Position numbers and translations under genes: made by a program. DNA of 64,000 nt. Source: Ensifer sp. IC3342 (GTDB taxonomy: Bacteria > Pseudomonadota > Alphaproteobacteria > Rhizobiales > Rhizobiaceae). Each line of letters starts with the position of its first letter. The stretch's first letter is position 1. This document shows, piece by piece, positions 45,213 through 53,111 of the stretch. The stretch is taken from NCBI RefSeq assembly GCF_020193655.1, contig NZ_JADYVE010000003.1:558001-622000 (forward strand), in the 5' to 3' direction. Under the pieces are notes generated by a model that was not told the origin of the DNA, ran no database searches, and was given only the letters and a program-made list of their open reading frames with translations.

Positions 45213-45578
45213 TTATTCGCCGAGCACGCGGCGCCGCTCCTCGAACTCCTCCTTGTCGATCTCGCCGCGCGCAAAGCGCTCCTTGAGAATATCAAGCGGC
45301 GTGCGGCCGGACGGCGTGGCGTGTGGCGTAGCTGATCCCTGCCATGGTCCACCAGCCCAGCGGGAGAGAAAAACCACGGCTGCAATCAGCACGGCCAGAA
45401 AGAGGATCATGAAGAGCGGGCCGAAAATCATCATCATCCAGCCTCCGCCCCACCCCATCATGCCCGGACCATAAGCGTACCTTTCGGCGTCTGACGGTGC
45501 CTGCGCCAACACCGCGCTCGGCGCGAGGAACAGGGCCGCAATTGCCGCAGTGCAAATCGCAATCAGAACCTTTTGCAT
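45213..45578 (-). CDS. SHOCT-domain membrane protein
   Basis: A 121-residue protein. A signal/anchor segment (KVLIAICTAAIAALFLAPSAVLA) is followed by a Gly/Met-rich loop (YGPGMMGWGGGWMMMIFGP), a membrane segment (FMILFLAVLIAAVVFL) and the C-terminal SHOCT motif LDILKERFARGEIDKEEFEERRRVLGE. The ATG at 45578 is preferred because it opens directly on the hydrophobic segment; one 13 codons upstream is possible. Such proteins are common beside copper and heavy-metal genes. Confidence 0.85.
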   Translation of the reverse strand: MQKVLIAICTAAIAALFLAPSAVLAQAPSDAERYAYGPGMMGWGGGWMMMIFGPLFMILFLAVLIAAVVFLSRWAGGPWQGSATPHATPSGRTPLDILKERFARGEIDKEEFEERRRVLGE

Positions 45579-45678
45579 TGGCGGTCTCGCTTCATCTTTT
45601 CGGTCCTCCCAGGGCATCGCCGCTTACACAGCGGGCTGGTACCCGCATCCCGCGAGTTTATCCGGAGGCGATCCAAGG

Positions 45679-46164
45679 TCAGCAGCAAGCGCTTACCTGC
45701 TGCTCATAAACCACCTCGGGCTTCTTCAGGCTTTCGGCCAAGTGCTCCACATGTGAGGCCGCTTTCCCCTTGATAAACGCAGAAAGCTTTACGATCGTCT
45801 CTATTTCTTCGTGCGATATCCCCGCTTTCTCGGCGGCATCCAGATGCACTTTGAGGCTCGACACGCAGTTGACGCCATAAGCTGCACCTATGCACACGAG
45901 TTCGTGCACGCGGTCGGTCCCCCGCGCGTCCTCTGGATCGCCCGCTGACTTGCGTTCACCAAGATGAGTCAGCCCGTAGGCCTCCATGATGTCAGTGGCG
46001 CTGCGTCGCACAGACAAAGCGTCGTTTATCGCCTGCCTGATTTCGGCGTCTGATGCGCCAGACTCACGCACCTTTCTCACATGAAAATCGGTGCACGGCT
46101 TGCAACCGGCGGCGATGGAAATACCAAGAGCAGCGAGCTCCTTCTCTTTCAATGTGATTGCCAT
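45679..46164 (-). CDS. AhpD-like carboxymuconolactone decarboxylase family protein
   Basis: A 161-residue, duplicated-helical protein with the redox motif GCKPCTDFH (Cys21, Cys24, His28) and a C-terminal CC pair (VSACC). GGAGGTGTG precedes the ATG. The two-part layout (a second repeat from RVHELVCIGAAYGVNC) suggests an internal duplication of the CMD unit. Likely function: thiol-dependent peroxidase or a related redox role. It is first in the minus-strand group with the SHOCT, Met-rich and cyclase genes. Confidence 0.88.
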   Translation of the reverse strand: MAITLKEKELAALGISIAAGCKPCTDFHVRKVRESGASDAEIRQAINDALSVRRSATDIMEAYGLTHLGERKSAGDPEDARGTDRVHELVCIGAAYGVNCVSSLKVHLDAAEKAGISHEEIETIVKLSAFIKGKAASHVEHLAESLKKPEVVYEQQVSACC

Positions 46165-46426
46165 GTCACACCTCCAACTTACCTTTATAACAGCCTTCAG
46201 GAATGTCTCGCTTGATGCGGATCAAAAGAAAAGAATCAGGAGGCAACGTCTTCTCGGACGCGCGGATTGCCAGACGAGAGCCGCCATTTAGGAAGGACTA
46301 CGCGACGACCGCCTTCCACCCATTCGGGACGTCCCGTGTCGCCCACTGCGGATTTTCCGACCCGCCACGATGGGAATGGGCGGCAAGCACCCTTCCCCTC
46401 ACCCACCCGGCTGCTATCATCCGCCC

Positions 46427-47217
46427 ATGACGAAAGAAGCCGATGCCACGCCGCTTGCCGGCGGCGAGAGAACCGTTGTCAGCCGGCGAGGTGAAGTTGT
46501 CATCCGGGAGACTGGCCCCTGGGCGCGTTCCGTCCAGTCCCTGCTGCGCCATCTTGAGCACGCCGGCTTCGCGGGCGCGCCCCGCGTTGTCGGAGACGGC
46601 TTTGACGAGCAGTGCCGCGAAGTCCTCACCTATATCGAAGGCGATGTCATCAACCCGGCACCCTGGTCGGACGACGCCATTCATGCCTTGGGCAGCCTCA
46701 TGCGTCGGCTGCACGACGCCACCGTATCCTTTCGGCCTCCGGCACATGCGCTCTGGCGCCCCTGGTTTGCCGGGAGGTCGGCACGCCTGACATCATCGGG
46801 CACTGCGATGCGGCACCCTGGAACGTGATTTCACGAGCTGGCACGCCGGTCGCGCTGATCGACTGGGAGGCGGCAGGCCCCGTCGACCGGCTGACCGAAC
46901 TTGCCATGGCGGCCTGGAGCAACGCCCAGCTCTACGATGACGACGTCGCCGAGATGAATGGGCTGCCCGACGCCGGGCGTCGCATGCGCCAGGTGCGCCT
47001 CTTTGCCGACGGCTACGGGCTAGCAGCCGACGCACGGCATCGGCTCGGCTACAGGGTCATCGAATTTGCCGCTCAAAGCGCTGCAAACGAGGTGGTCGAG
47101 CAGCAGATTACGCCCGGGACCGAAATTGCGCCGCGCGTCTGGGGGATCGCCTGGCAGGCCCGCAGCGTCGCCTGGCTGATCCGCAACCGAGAGGCCTTGG
47201 AGAAGGCGTTGCGGTGA
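46427..47217 (+). pseudogene. aminoglycoside-phosphotransferase-family gene with a frameshift
   Basis: The first part (46427 to about 46770) reads TPLAGGERTVVSRRGEVVIR and YIEGDVINPAPWSDDAIHAL up to ALWRPWF. The kinase signature then continues in another frame: REVGTPDIIGHCDAAPWNVI with the HxDxxxxN catalytic loop, the metal DWE in ALIDWEAAGPVD, and an intact C-terminus to 47217. One base is missing around 46766-46772. Repaired, the product would be about 263 residues. It is either a recent pseudogene or a sequencing error. It converges on the GST gene one base away. Confidence 0.8.
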
Positions 47218-47218
47218 G

Positions 47219-47896
47219 TCAGGCGATGACACCGCCGGGTTTCTTTTTCATCATCTCCGCATAGGTCTCTGCCATCCTCTCGATCTCTTCGAGATAGGGG
47301 GTTGCACTCGGACGAGAGCGAACCAGCTCGTACAGCCTGGCAATCGACGGAAACTGCAGGCACACGCCTTCGCGGTCGAGGTAGGCGACCCAGAAGCACA
47401 GGTAGAAATCCGCAAGGGAGAAGCGGCTTCCAAGGACATATGGCCCTCTTTTTGCCAGCCTCATATTCATGACGTCCAAGCGGCTGAGGACGAGTGACTT
47501 TGCGAGATCCTGAACCCCGGCGCTATCCGCCATTCTCAGCGCGAACCGGTGTGGAAAATGAAAGCGCTTCATCTCGGATTGTATGTCGCCGGCGACATGG
47601 AAGACCGTCGAGAGAAAAAGCCCCCTGTCCGGGTCGGTCGATGACGGGGCGAGATCGGTGAGCTGATGCCGGTCAGCCAGGTACAACATCAGTGCCGCCA
47701 CCTCATAGAGTGCGTCGCCATCAGGGGTAATCAGCACCGGTACCAGGCCGGCGGGGTTTATCGCGAGGAACTTCGCCGAACGGTGCTCGCCGTTCAAAAT
47801 GTCTATCTTTCTGAGTTCGTACTCGATTTTACCTTCCTCGAGCACCCATTGGACGAGCGGTGCACAGATGAAGTCACCCCCATAGAGAATGTACAT
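47219..47896 (-). CDS. glutathione S-transferase family protein
   Basis: A 225-residue GST. The N-terminal thioredoxin fold runs YILYGGDFICAPLVQWVLEE to the cis-proline segment NPAGLVPVLITPDG and the gamma-glutamyl-binding region ALYEVAALMLYLADRH. The helical C-terminal domain includes PYVLGSRFSLADFYLCFWVA. The ATG at 47896 follows GGGAGAGG; a TTG five codons upstream is less likely. Possible conjugation or peroxidase activity; the subclass is not readable. Confidence 0.88.
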   Translation of the reverse strand: MYILYGGDFICAPLVQWVLEEGKIEYELRKIDILNGEHRSAKFLAINPAGLVPVLITPDGDALYEVAALMLYLADRHQLTDLAPSSTDPDRGLFLSTVFHVAGDIQSEMKRFHFPHRFALRMADSAGVQDLAKSLVLSRLDVMNMRLAKRGPYVLGSRFSLADFYLCFWVAYLDREGVCLQFPSIARLYELVRSRPSATPYLEEIERMAETYAEMMKKKPGGVIA

Positions 47897-47924
47897 CGGC
47901 CTCTCCCCCAACAGCGCCCACGCG

Positions 47925-48190
47925 TCTTGTCAGGCGCGCAAAGGCGGCTGCGACACCATGAATGACAGCACGTTTTATCCTTAAATCGCTACGGGTTTAA
48001 GGACACGCAGCCGTGAGCTAACCGTCCCCGAGTCCTTGGCTCGCTTCCCAAGCGCGGAGGAAGGCCGCCTGCAGCGCCGTGCATCCTTCCACAAGGGTCG
48101 CACACTGGCGGAGTCACTCTCCTTCTGGCTGTCCCGGTAACTACACGACTGGATTGAACGGCCGCTTTCGAGAGCATTCGATTCCGATTT
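47925..48190. repeat. mosaic repeat (family B) and leader-like remnants
   Basis: CTTGTCAGGCGCGCAAAGGCGG, TTTTATCCTTAAATCGCTACG and GGGTTTAAGGACACGCAG make one good family-B copy up to about 48010. Bases 48010-48165 contain nothing recognisable. Around 48180 a second short piece (TTCCGATTTAAGAAAATCATG followed by CAGT) ends just before the kinase stop codon. Confidence 0.65.
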
Positions 48191-48197
48191 AAGAAAA

Positions 48198-49445
48198 TCA
48201 TGCAGTGTGCACCGGAAGCGTCACGACGAAGCAAGCGCCGCCGCCAGACGGAGTTTCGTAACGGACTGCGCCGCCGTGGCGCTCTGCGATCTGGCGCACC
48301 AGCGCCAGCCCCAGGCCCCAGCCGCCCGTCGCCTCGCTGCGTCCCGAGGGCCGGTAGAACGGCTCGAAAACGCGGGCGCTCTCGCTATCCGGTATGCCAG
48401 GGCCGTGGTCGCGGACTCTGATTTCCACCATGCCGCCTGCCCGCGCGACAGTGGCTGTGACCGGTGGGCCGCCGTGGCGCAGCGCGTTCTGCATGAGATT
48501 ACGCACGAGCCTGCCGATGAGGCGCGCATCGCCCCTAACAGTCGCCGGCGTGCCGGAGACTTCGACGCCGTTGCGCGCGCCTTCTTCCGAGACCAGGGCC
48601 AGGAGGTCGACCGGCTCGGGCGCATCGAGTTTCTCGACATGGTCGAGCCTGCTGGCAAGCAGGATTTCCTCGACCAGCGTGTCCAGTTCGGCGAGGTTGC
48701 GGACGATCTCTTCCTTGCGGCTCTCGTCCGGTGCTTGCTCATAGAGATCGATCGCCATGCGCAGGCGCGCAAGCGGCGAGCGCAGTTCATGGCTGGCGTT
48801 GGCGAGCAGGGCGCGGTGTGACTTGATCAACCACTCGACATGATCGGCCGCCCTATTGAAGCTTTTCGCCACCGCCGCGACCTCATCGCTGCCGTCCTCC
48901 GGCACGCGCGCCACGAAATCACCCCTGCCCCAGGCATCCACGCCCCCGCGCAGCCGCTCCAGCCGTCGCGTGAGGTGACGTACCACGGGATAGGCGGCGA
49001 GCCCGATGACGCCGGCGATCAACGCCAGATAGGCGAGCGGGTTGCGGCCGGACGGACGGAAAGGCCGCTCCATGCGCGCGGCTACTGCGCGACCATCGGG
49101 CAATTCGGTCACCATGGTGTGAAAGTTGCCTCTGCCGTGGTGCCAGGGCCGCTCGATAATGTCGGGCGGCAGCGGCCGGCCGGCGCTCGCGATCAGCTTG
49201 CCGCGTGGGTCGTAGACCGCTATGTCAGCGTCGAAAGCCCGTGAAAACCGCCCCAACGTCGCCTCGACCGACGACCGGTCCATATCCGGCGGAATCAGCG
49301 CGGTGACAAACCGCGCACGTTGGCTCTGCCAGCTGGACTCCTCCTCGCCCTGTCCCAGCCACACGAAGGCCGCGCTGGCGACGGCGACCGCGGCAAGGCT
49401 CGCCAGCAGCGTCAGGTAGATTTTCAGGAACAGCCGGCTGCGCAT
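48198..49445 (-). CDS. sensor histidine kinase (CpxA/RstB-like)
   Basis: A 415-residue membrane kinase. The first membrane segment is at about 8-30 (YLTLLASLAAVAVASAAFVW), followed by a small periplasmic sensor of about 110 residues, a second membrane segment near 140-158 (LAYLALIAGVIGLAAYPVV), a HAMP linker, the H-box LLANASHELRSPLARL (His about 220), the N-box NLMQNALRHGG, the G1 box DHGPGIPD and the G2 box GWGLGLAL. It partners the response regulator encoded upstream, but the two genes are separated by three tandem repeat units. Together with the CpxP/Spy-like gene it forms an envelope-stress system. Confidence 0.93.
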   Translation of the reverse strand: MRSRLFLKIYLTLLASLAAVAVASAAFVWLGQGEEESSWQSQRARFVTALIPPDMDRSSVEATLGRFSRAFDADIAVYDPRGKLIASAGRPLPPDIIERPWHHGRGNFHTMVTELPDGRAVAARMERPFRPSGRNPLAYLALIAGVIGLAAYPVVRHLTRRLERLRGGVDAWGRGDFVARVPEDGSDEVAAVAKSFNRAADHVEWLIKSHRALLANASHELRSPLARLRMAIDLYEQAPDESRKEEIVRNLAELDTLVEEILLASRLDHVEKLDAPEPVDLLALVSEEGARNGVEVSGTPATVRGDARLIGRLVRNLMQNALRHGGPPVTATVARAGGMVEIRVRDHGPGIPDSESARVFEPFYRPSGRSEATGGWGLGLALVRQIAERHGGAVRYETPSGGGACFVVTLPVHTA

Positions 49446-49471
49446 CGCTCTAGGTCTCTGTCTTTATGTCG

Positions 49472-49626
49472 CTATCCCAAAACCGCTGCGCACTTTTGGG
49501 CGACATGCATCTTTGGTTTTACGCATGTCGTTGTCCCAAAACCGCTGCGCACTTTTGGGCGACCATGCATCTTTGGTTTTACGCATGTCGTTATCCCAAA
49601 ACCGCTCCGCACTTTTGGGCGACATG
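49472..49626. repeat. three tandem family-C units between the response regulator and kinase genes
   Basis: ATCCCAAAACCGCTGCGCAC / TTTTGGGCGACATGCATCTT / TGGTTTTACGCATGTCG repeats at 49475, 49534 and 49594 (period 59-60 bases), with single-base differences. The last unit runs into the stop codon of the response regulator gene (49627). Each unit can fold on itself. Confidence 0.9.
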
Positions 49627-50325
49627 CTATCTCTCGTCGTCCTGGAAGCGAGCGAGAACATAGCCGGCGCCGCGCACGGTGATGATGCGCTTCGGATGCT
49701 TCGGGTCGCTCTCGATGGCCGCTCTGATCCGCGAGATATGCACGTCGATGGAGCGGTCGAAGGCTTCCAGCTCCTCGCCCTTGACCATGTCCATCAACTG
49801 CTCGCGCGACAGCGTGCGGCCGGCATTTTCGGCGAGCGCCACGAGCAGGTCGAACTGATAGCTGGTCAGGGCACATTCGCGGCCGTCGACCCTCACCGCG
49901 CGGGATCCCGGATCGATCTCCAGCCGGCCAAAGCGAAAGGTCCGCGAAACCGCCGCGCTGCCGTTGCGGCGGCGCAGGATCGCCTTCAGCCGCGCCAGCA
50001 GTTCGCGCGGATTGAACGGCTTCGGCAGATAGTCGTCGGCGCCGAGCTCCAGCCCGACGATGCGGTCTGTCTCGTCGCCCTTGGCAGTGAGCATCAGGAT
50101 CGGCACGTCTGACACGGCGCGCATGCGCCGACAGGTCTCGAAACCATCGAGGTCGGGAAGCATGACATCGAGGATCACGGCGTCCGGCCCATGGCGGCCG
50201 AGGTCGGTAAGGCCGGCCGTGGCCGTCGCCGCGGTTTGGACGGCGTAGCCGTTTCCGGAGAGATAGTCGGCAAGCATGGCGGAGAGGCGCGTATCGTCGT
50301 CAACGATCAGGACCCGTTCCGCCAT
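49627..50325 (-). CDS. OmpR-family response regulator
   Basis: A 232-residue two-domain regulator. The receiver (1-120) has the acidic pocket VLIVDDD, the phosphoacceptor Asp53 in AVILDVMLPDLDG, Thr in LMLTAKGDE and Lys in DDYLPKPF. The DNA-binding winged helix (about 130-228) contains ALTSYQFDLLVALAENAGRT, RSIDVHISRIRAAIE and ITVRGAGYVLARF. It is followed downstream by its kinase after three tandem repeats, and preceded by the CpxP/Spy-like gene and a family-B repeat. It probably controls that periplasmic protein. Confidence 0.94.
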   Translation of the reverse strand: MAERVLIVDDDTRLSAMLADYLSGNGYAVQTAATATAGLTDLGRHGPDAVILDVMLPDLDGFETCRRMRAVSDVPILMLTAKGDETDRIVGLELGADDYLPKPFNPRELLARLKAILRRRNGSAAVSRTFRFGRLEIDPGSRAVRVDGRECALTSYQFDLLVALAENAGRTLSREQLMDMVKGEELEAFDRSIDVHISRIRAAIESDPKHPKRIITVRGAGYVLARFQDDER

Positions 50326-50349
50326 TTCTTGCGCTCCGTTTCAGTCGCC

Positions 50350-50450
50350 TACAGCGCCGCCTGTCTTATCAGACGCGCAAAGGTCGCTGTATCACTTTGA
50401 ATTGCTGCATGGTTTTATCCCGAAATCGGAAAACATGCAGTAGCCGACTC
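50350..50450. repeat. mosaic repeat (family B)
   Basis: ACAGCGCCGCCTGTCTTATC, AGACGCGCAAAGGTCGCTGT, then GCATGGTTTTATCCCGAAATCG and GGAAAACATGCAGTAG. It lies in the gap between the CpxP/Spy-like and response regulator genes. Confidence 0.8.
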
Positions 50451-50466
50451 GCCAGTCGAGTAAGTC

Positions 50467-51015
50467 TTACCACCGGCCGTGGCCACTGCGCTCCTTCAAA
50501 TGCTCGACGAGCTTGGCGCGCTGCTCCGGCGTCAGCACTTCGGCGGCGTCGAGGAGCGCAGTCGTCATCTTGCGCGAGGCCTCGTCGATGGCCGCGATGC
50601 GCTCACTGCGCAGTTTCTCGGCGGCGGCGCGGTCGATGGTCGACGCGCCGAGAAGTTCGATAACCTCCTCACGCGTCTCGCGGAAGTCCCGGAATGTTGG
50701 CCTGATCTCGGAGCGCGCCTTGTCGATGATGTCCCAAAGCTTGTCTTCCTGCTCGGGTGTCGCGTCGAGTTCGTCGAGCACGGAGCCGATCCGGTGTTCC
50801 ATAAAGCCACCTCCCATATGCGCGTGCATCATGTGGCCGCCCATGCCGAAACGACCCATGCCGAAGCCGAAATCGTCGCTGCGCGCGGCTGCATAACCGA
50901 TCCCGCCGACAACCGCGACGGCTGCGAGACCGCCGATCGCGGCGCGCCGGCTCCAGCCCGTCGAAGCGCGTTGGCTGGTGATCGGGCCCGACAGTTTCTT
51001 GTCTTCATTTTCCAT
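50467..51015 (-). CDS. CpxP/Spy-like periplasmic protein with His/Met-rich segment
   Basis: A 182-residue protein starting at 51015 behind GAAGGGAGA. A single membrane/signal segment follows a twin-arginine-like start (SRRAAIGGLAAVAVVGGIGYA). The mature part opens with a Gly/Met/His-rich stretch (FGMGRFGMGGHMMHAHMGGG) that could bind metal, then a long helical region with two LTxxQ-type motifs (ATPEQEDKL and LTPEQRAKL) as in CpxP, Spy and ZraP. Likely role: periplasmic chaperone or metal-responsive inhibitor of the kinase encoded 1 kb downstream. Same strand as the two-component genes. Confidence 0.85.
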   Translation of the reverse strand: MENEDKKLSGPITSQRASTGWSRRAAIGGLAAVAVVGGIGYAAARSDDFGFGMGRFGMGGHMMHAHMGGGFMEHRIGSVLDELDATPEQEDKLWDIIDKARSEIRPTFRDFRETREEVIELLGASTIDRAAAEKLRSERIAAIDEASRKMTTALLDAAEVLTPEQRAKLVEHLKERSGHGRW

Positions 51016-51199
51016 AGTTGGTCTCCCTTCACTCCGCAGCAACTGCTGCAATGGAGGGAAAGCTACCAGGGCAACGTTTCGAGGGTTCTGGGCGAATGTG
51101 AAGAAATGTAAAGCCGAGGCGGCACCGTCGCGGCGGCCCGGCACCTGCTCTGAAGAGCTGGTTTACGCATCTGAAGGAATGGGAGCGCAGCGTAACGCG

Positions 51200-52081
51200 T
51201 CAGAAGACCAAAGACCGATGCAACTGCGCGCCCGCCCAAGCCCCGTCGGCCACGGCGAGCGAGACCGAATGCGGTGTTCTCGCCGCATCGCCGCAGGCGA
51301 AAGCGCCGGGAACTGTGGTTTCCTTCGCGGCGTCGGTGCGGATCTGCGTGCCGAATGGCGTCTCTTCGATCTCGCAGCCGAGCGTCCCGGCAATCGGCGT
51401 CGCAGGGGCATTGCGCGAAGCAGTGAAGAGCCCGGCAAAAGAGTAAGTCCGCCCGTCGGCAAGAAGCACATCGGCATGGCCCTCGATCCGCCCGATCGGC
51501 GTCTCCTCGATCGCCACGCCGCGCAAGTTGAGGTCGGCGCGGGCGGCGTCGTCGAGCGTCAGCGCCCCATTGGTGAAAAAGGTCACCTCGCCCCATTCGG
51601 GAATGAGCTGCGCTTGATGCACCGACATCGGCCCCGTCGCGATCACCCCGATCCGCCCCCGTCCCAGTTCGTAACCGTGGCAATAGGGGCAATGGAAAAT
51701 GCTCCTCCCCCAGCGCTCTGCCATGCCGTCGATCTTAGGCAACTGGTCGGTGACGCCGACGGCAAAAAGCAGCCGCCTCCCCTCGTACCGGGCGCCATCC
51801 GCGGTCGTGACGGCAAAGGCGTCCTTTACGCCTCCGGCGGCTTCCGCACGGCCGTCGATCCATGTCAGCGTCGGATAGGCCATAAGCTGCGCCCGCGCGC
51901 TTGCGGCGATTTCGGCGGGGTCCACGCCATCCTGGCCCAGAAACCCGTGGGAATGGCTGGCAAAGCGGTTGCGCCTGAGCCCCGCGTCGATCACCACAAC
52001 GGTGCGACGGGCACGGATAAGCTGGAGGGCGGCGGCCATCCCGGCGTAGCTGCCGCCGACGACGATCACATCATGCTGCAT
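51200..52081 (-). CDS. thioredoxin-reductase-like flavoprotein with CPYC motif
   Basis: A 293-residue FAD/NAD(P)-binding protein. The FAD motif is DVIVVGGSYAGMAAALQLIR, a redox disulfide is visible as FHCPYCHGYE (Cys131, Cys134), and the C-terminal FAD segment is FACGDAARTPHSVSLAVADG. The NADPH motif (IGVIATGPMSVHQAQLI) lacks the full GxGxxG/A pattern, so the electron donor may differ. The gene begins inside the stop codon of the Rrf2 regulator (TAATG overlap), so both are made from one message. Probably a thiol-disulfide reductase under redox control. Confidence 0.9.
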   Translation of the reverse strand: MQHDVIVVGGSYAGMAAALQLIRARRTVVVIDAGLRRNRFASHSHGFLGQDGVDPAEIAASARAQLMAYPTLTWIDGRAEAAGGVKDAFAVTTADGARYEGRRLLFAVGVTDQLPKIDGMAERWGRSIFHCPYCHGYELGRGRIGVIATGPMSVHQAQLIPEWGEVTFFTNGALTLDDAARADLNLRGVAIEETPIGRIEGHADVLLADGRTYSFAGLFTASRNAPATPIAGTLGCEIEETPFGTQIRTDAAKETTVPGAFACGDAARTPHSVSLAVADGAWAGAQLHRSLVF

Positions 52082-52527
52082 TACTCATTCCTTTTGGCGT
52101 GCCGCTCCGCGTGCCGACGGGCAAAGTCGGCGGCAAGATCGGCCAGTGTGACATGGGCAAAACGTTCGAGGAGAAGCGCCTCGGCGTCTGCGAAGGCGGC
52201 GTCAAGCGCGGCGTTCACCGATTGCTCGACGAGGCAGTCCGGCGTCTCGTGCCGGTTGCCGATGGCGAAAACGGCAGGCTCCCCCAACACCTCATGCAAT
52301 TGGCGCAGGGTGACGGTGGCGAGGTCCGCGGTGATGGTCCACCCCCCGGCAGGCCCGCGCGCGGAGGCGACGAGTCCCGCCTGCCGCAGCAGCCCCATCG
52401 TGCGGCGCACGACGACGGGATTGGTGTTCATGCATTGCGCAAGCGCTTCCGATGTCATGGAGCCGTCGTGCTCGGCCATGTGGAGGAGCGCATGCAGGAC
52501 TGACGAGAGGCGACTGTCGCGTTTCAT
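52081..52527 (-). CDS. Rrf2-family regulator
   Basis: A 148-residue winged-helix protein (SVLHALLHMAEHDGSMTSEA, NTNPVVVRRTMGLLRQAGLV, ARGPAGGWTITADLATVTLR). It has two cysteines (QCMNTN near 32 and PDCLVEQ near 98) but not the three-cysteine Fe-S set, so it resembles YwnA/HypR-type thiol-sensing Rrf2 proteins. It is cotranscribed and translationally coupled with the flavoprotein gene that follows, which is its likely target together with itself. Start at 52527; its promoter lies in the repeat-rich gap upstream. Confidence 0.9.
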   Translation of the reverse strand: MKRDSRLSSVLHALLHMAEHDGSMTSEALAQCMNTNPVVVRRTMGLLRQAGLVASARGPAGGWTITADLATVTLRQLHEVLGEPAVFAIGNRHETPDCLVEQSVNAALDAAFADAEALLLERFAHVTLADLAADFARRHAERHAKRNE

Positions 52528-53111
52528 GTAACTTCAATTATTACAAATCGTCGCGGATGACAAGTGGCTCCTCGCGATCCCACGACGACGGCGCCGCGCA
52601 TGACGCCTATTCAGCGTTTGAAACCTGTCGGGGAGAGCCCGATCGGCCGGGCGCGCGAAGCACTCGCGTTCTCCAACCGGTAGCGTCTCTCGCACCGCCG
52701 ACGCGGTGCTGCTGGATTCCTGTGGCGAGCACAGGAATGAGGGAGCTCCTGGTTGCGGTCGAGCCAGATCGAGCCCGCCGAAGGAATGCTCGGCCGGAGG
52801 CAGTGGAGCTTGCGCTTCAAGCGCCGAGGACTGCGGGTGCTGCGGCGAAGTGAGCTGATGCGGGCCACCCCATTCGCCCTCATTCCTGTGCTCGTCACAG
52901 GAATCGAGCGCGCCCAAGTCCCTTGGGTGCAGGAGACTCCTGTCCTCTTGACATTAAGCCTGGCGTTTTCCTGGAGGGCGAGTCATTCACGGCGCCGACG
53001 CGCCGTGACTGGATTCCTGTGACGAGCACAGGAATGACGGTGGGTTGTTGGCCGCGCCATCAACTGGCTTAGTTAACCTGATGGGAGACAGGCGTCACCG
53101 CCGCCCGCCGC
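52528..53111. repeat. mosaic repeat cluster (three family-A pieces)
   Basis: Copies at about 52700-52745 (CTGGATTCCTGTGGCGAGCA), 52868-52960 (ATTCCTGTGCTCGTCACAGG with GCGCCCAAGTCCCTTGGGTG) and 52980-53040 (GGCGCCGACGCGCCGTGACT with ATTCCTGTGACGAGCACAGG). Bases 52528-52690 contain the promoter side of the Rrf2 gene; no gene is seen anywhere in the interval. Confidence 0.8.

Noticed and set aside
49472..49626. tandem repeats resembling a short CRISPR array
   Set aside because: The whole 60-base unit repeats with no unique spacers and no cas genes; it belongs to the interspersed family C.
50978..52531. 517-codon plus-strand ORF opposite the flavoprotein and Rrf2 genes
   Set aside because: It covers two real genes on the other strand and has no recognisable domain.
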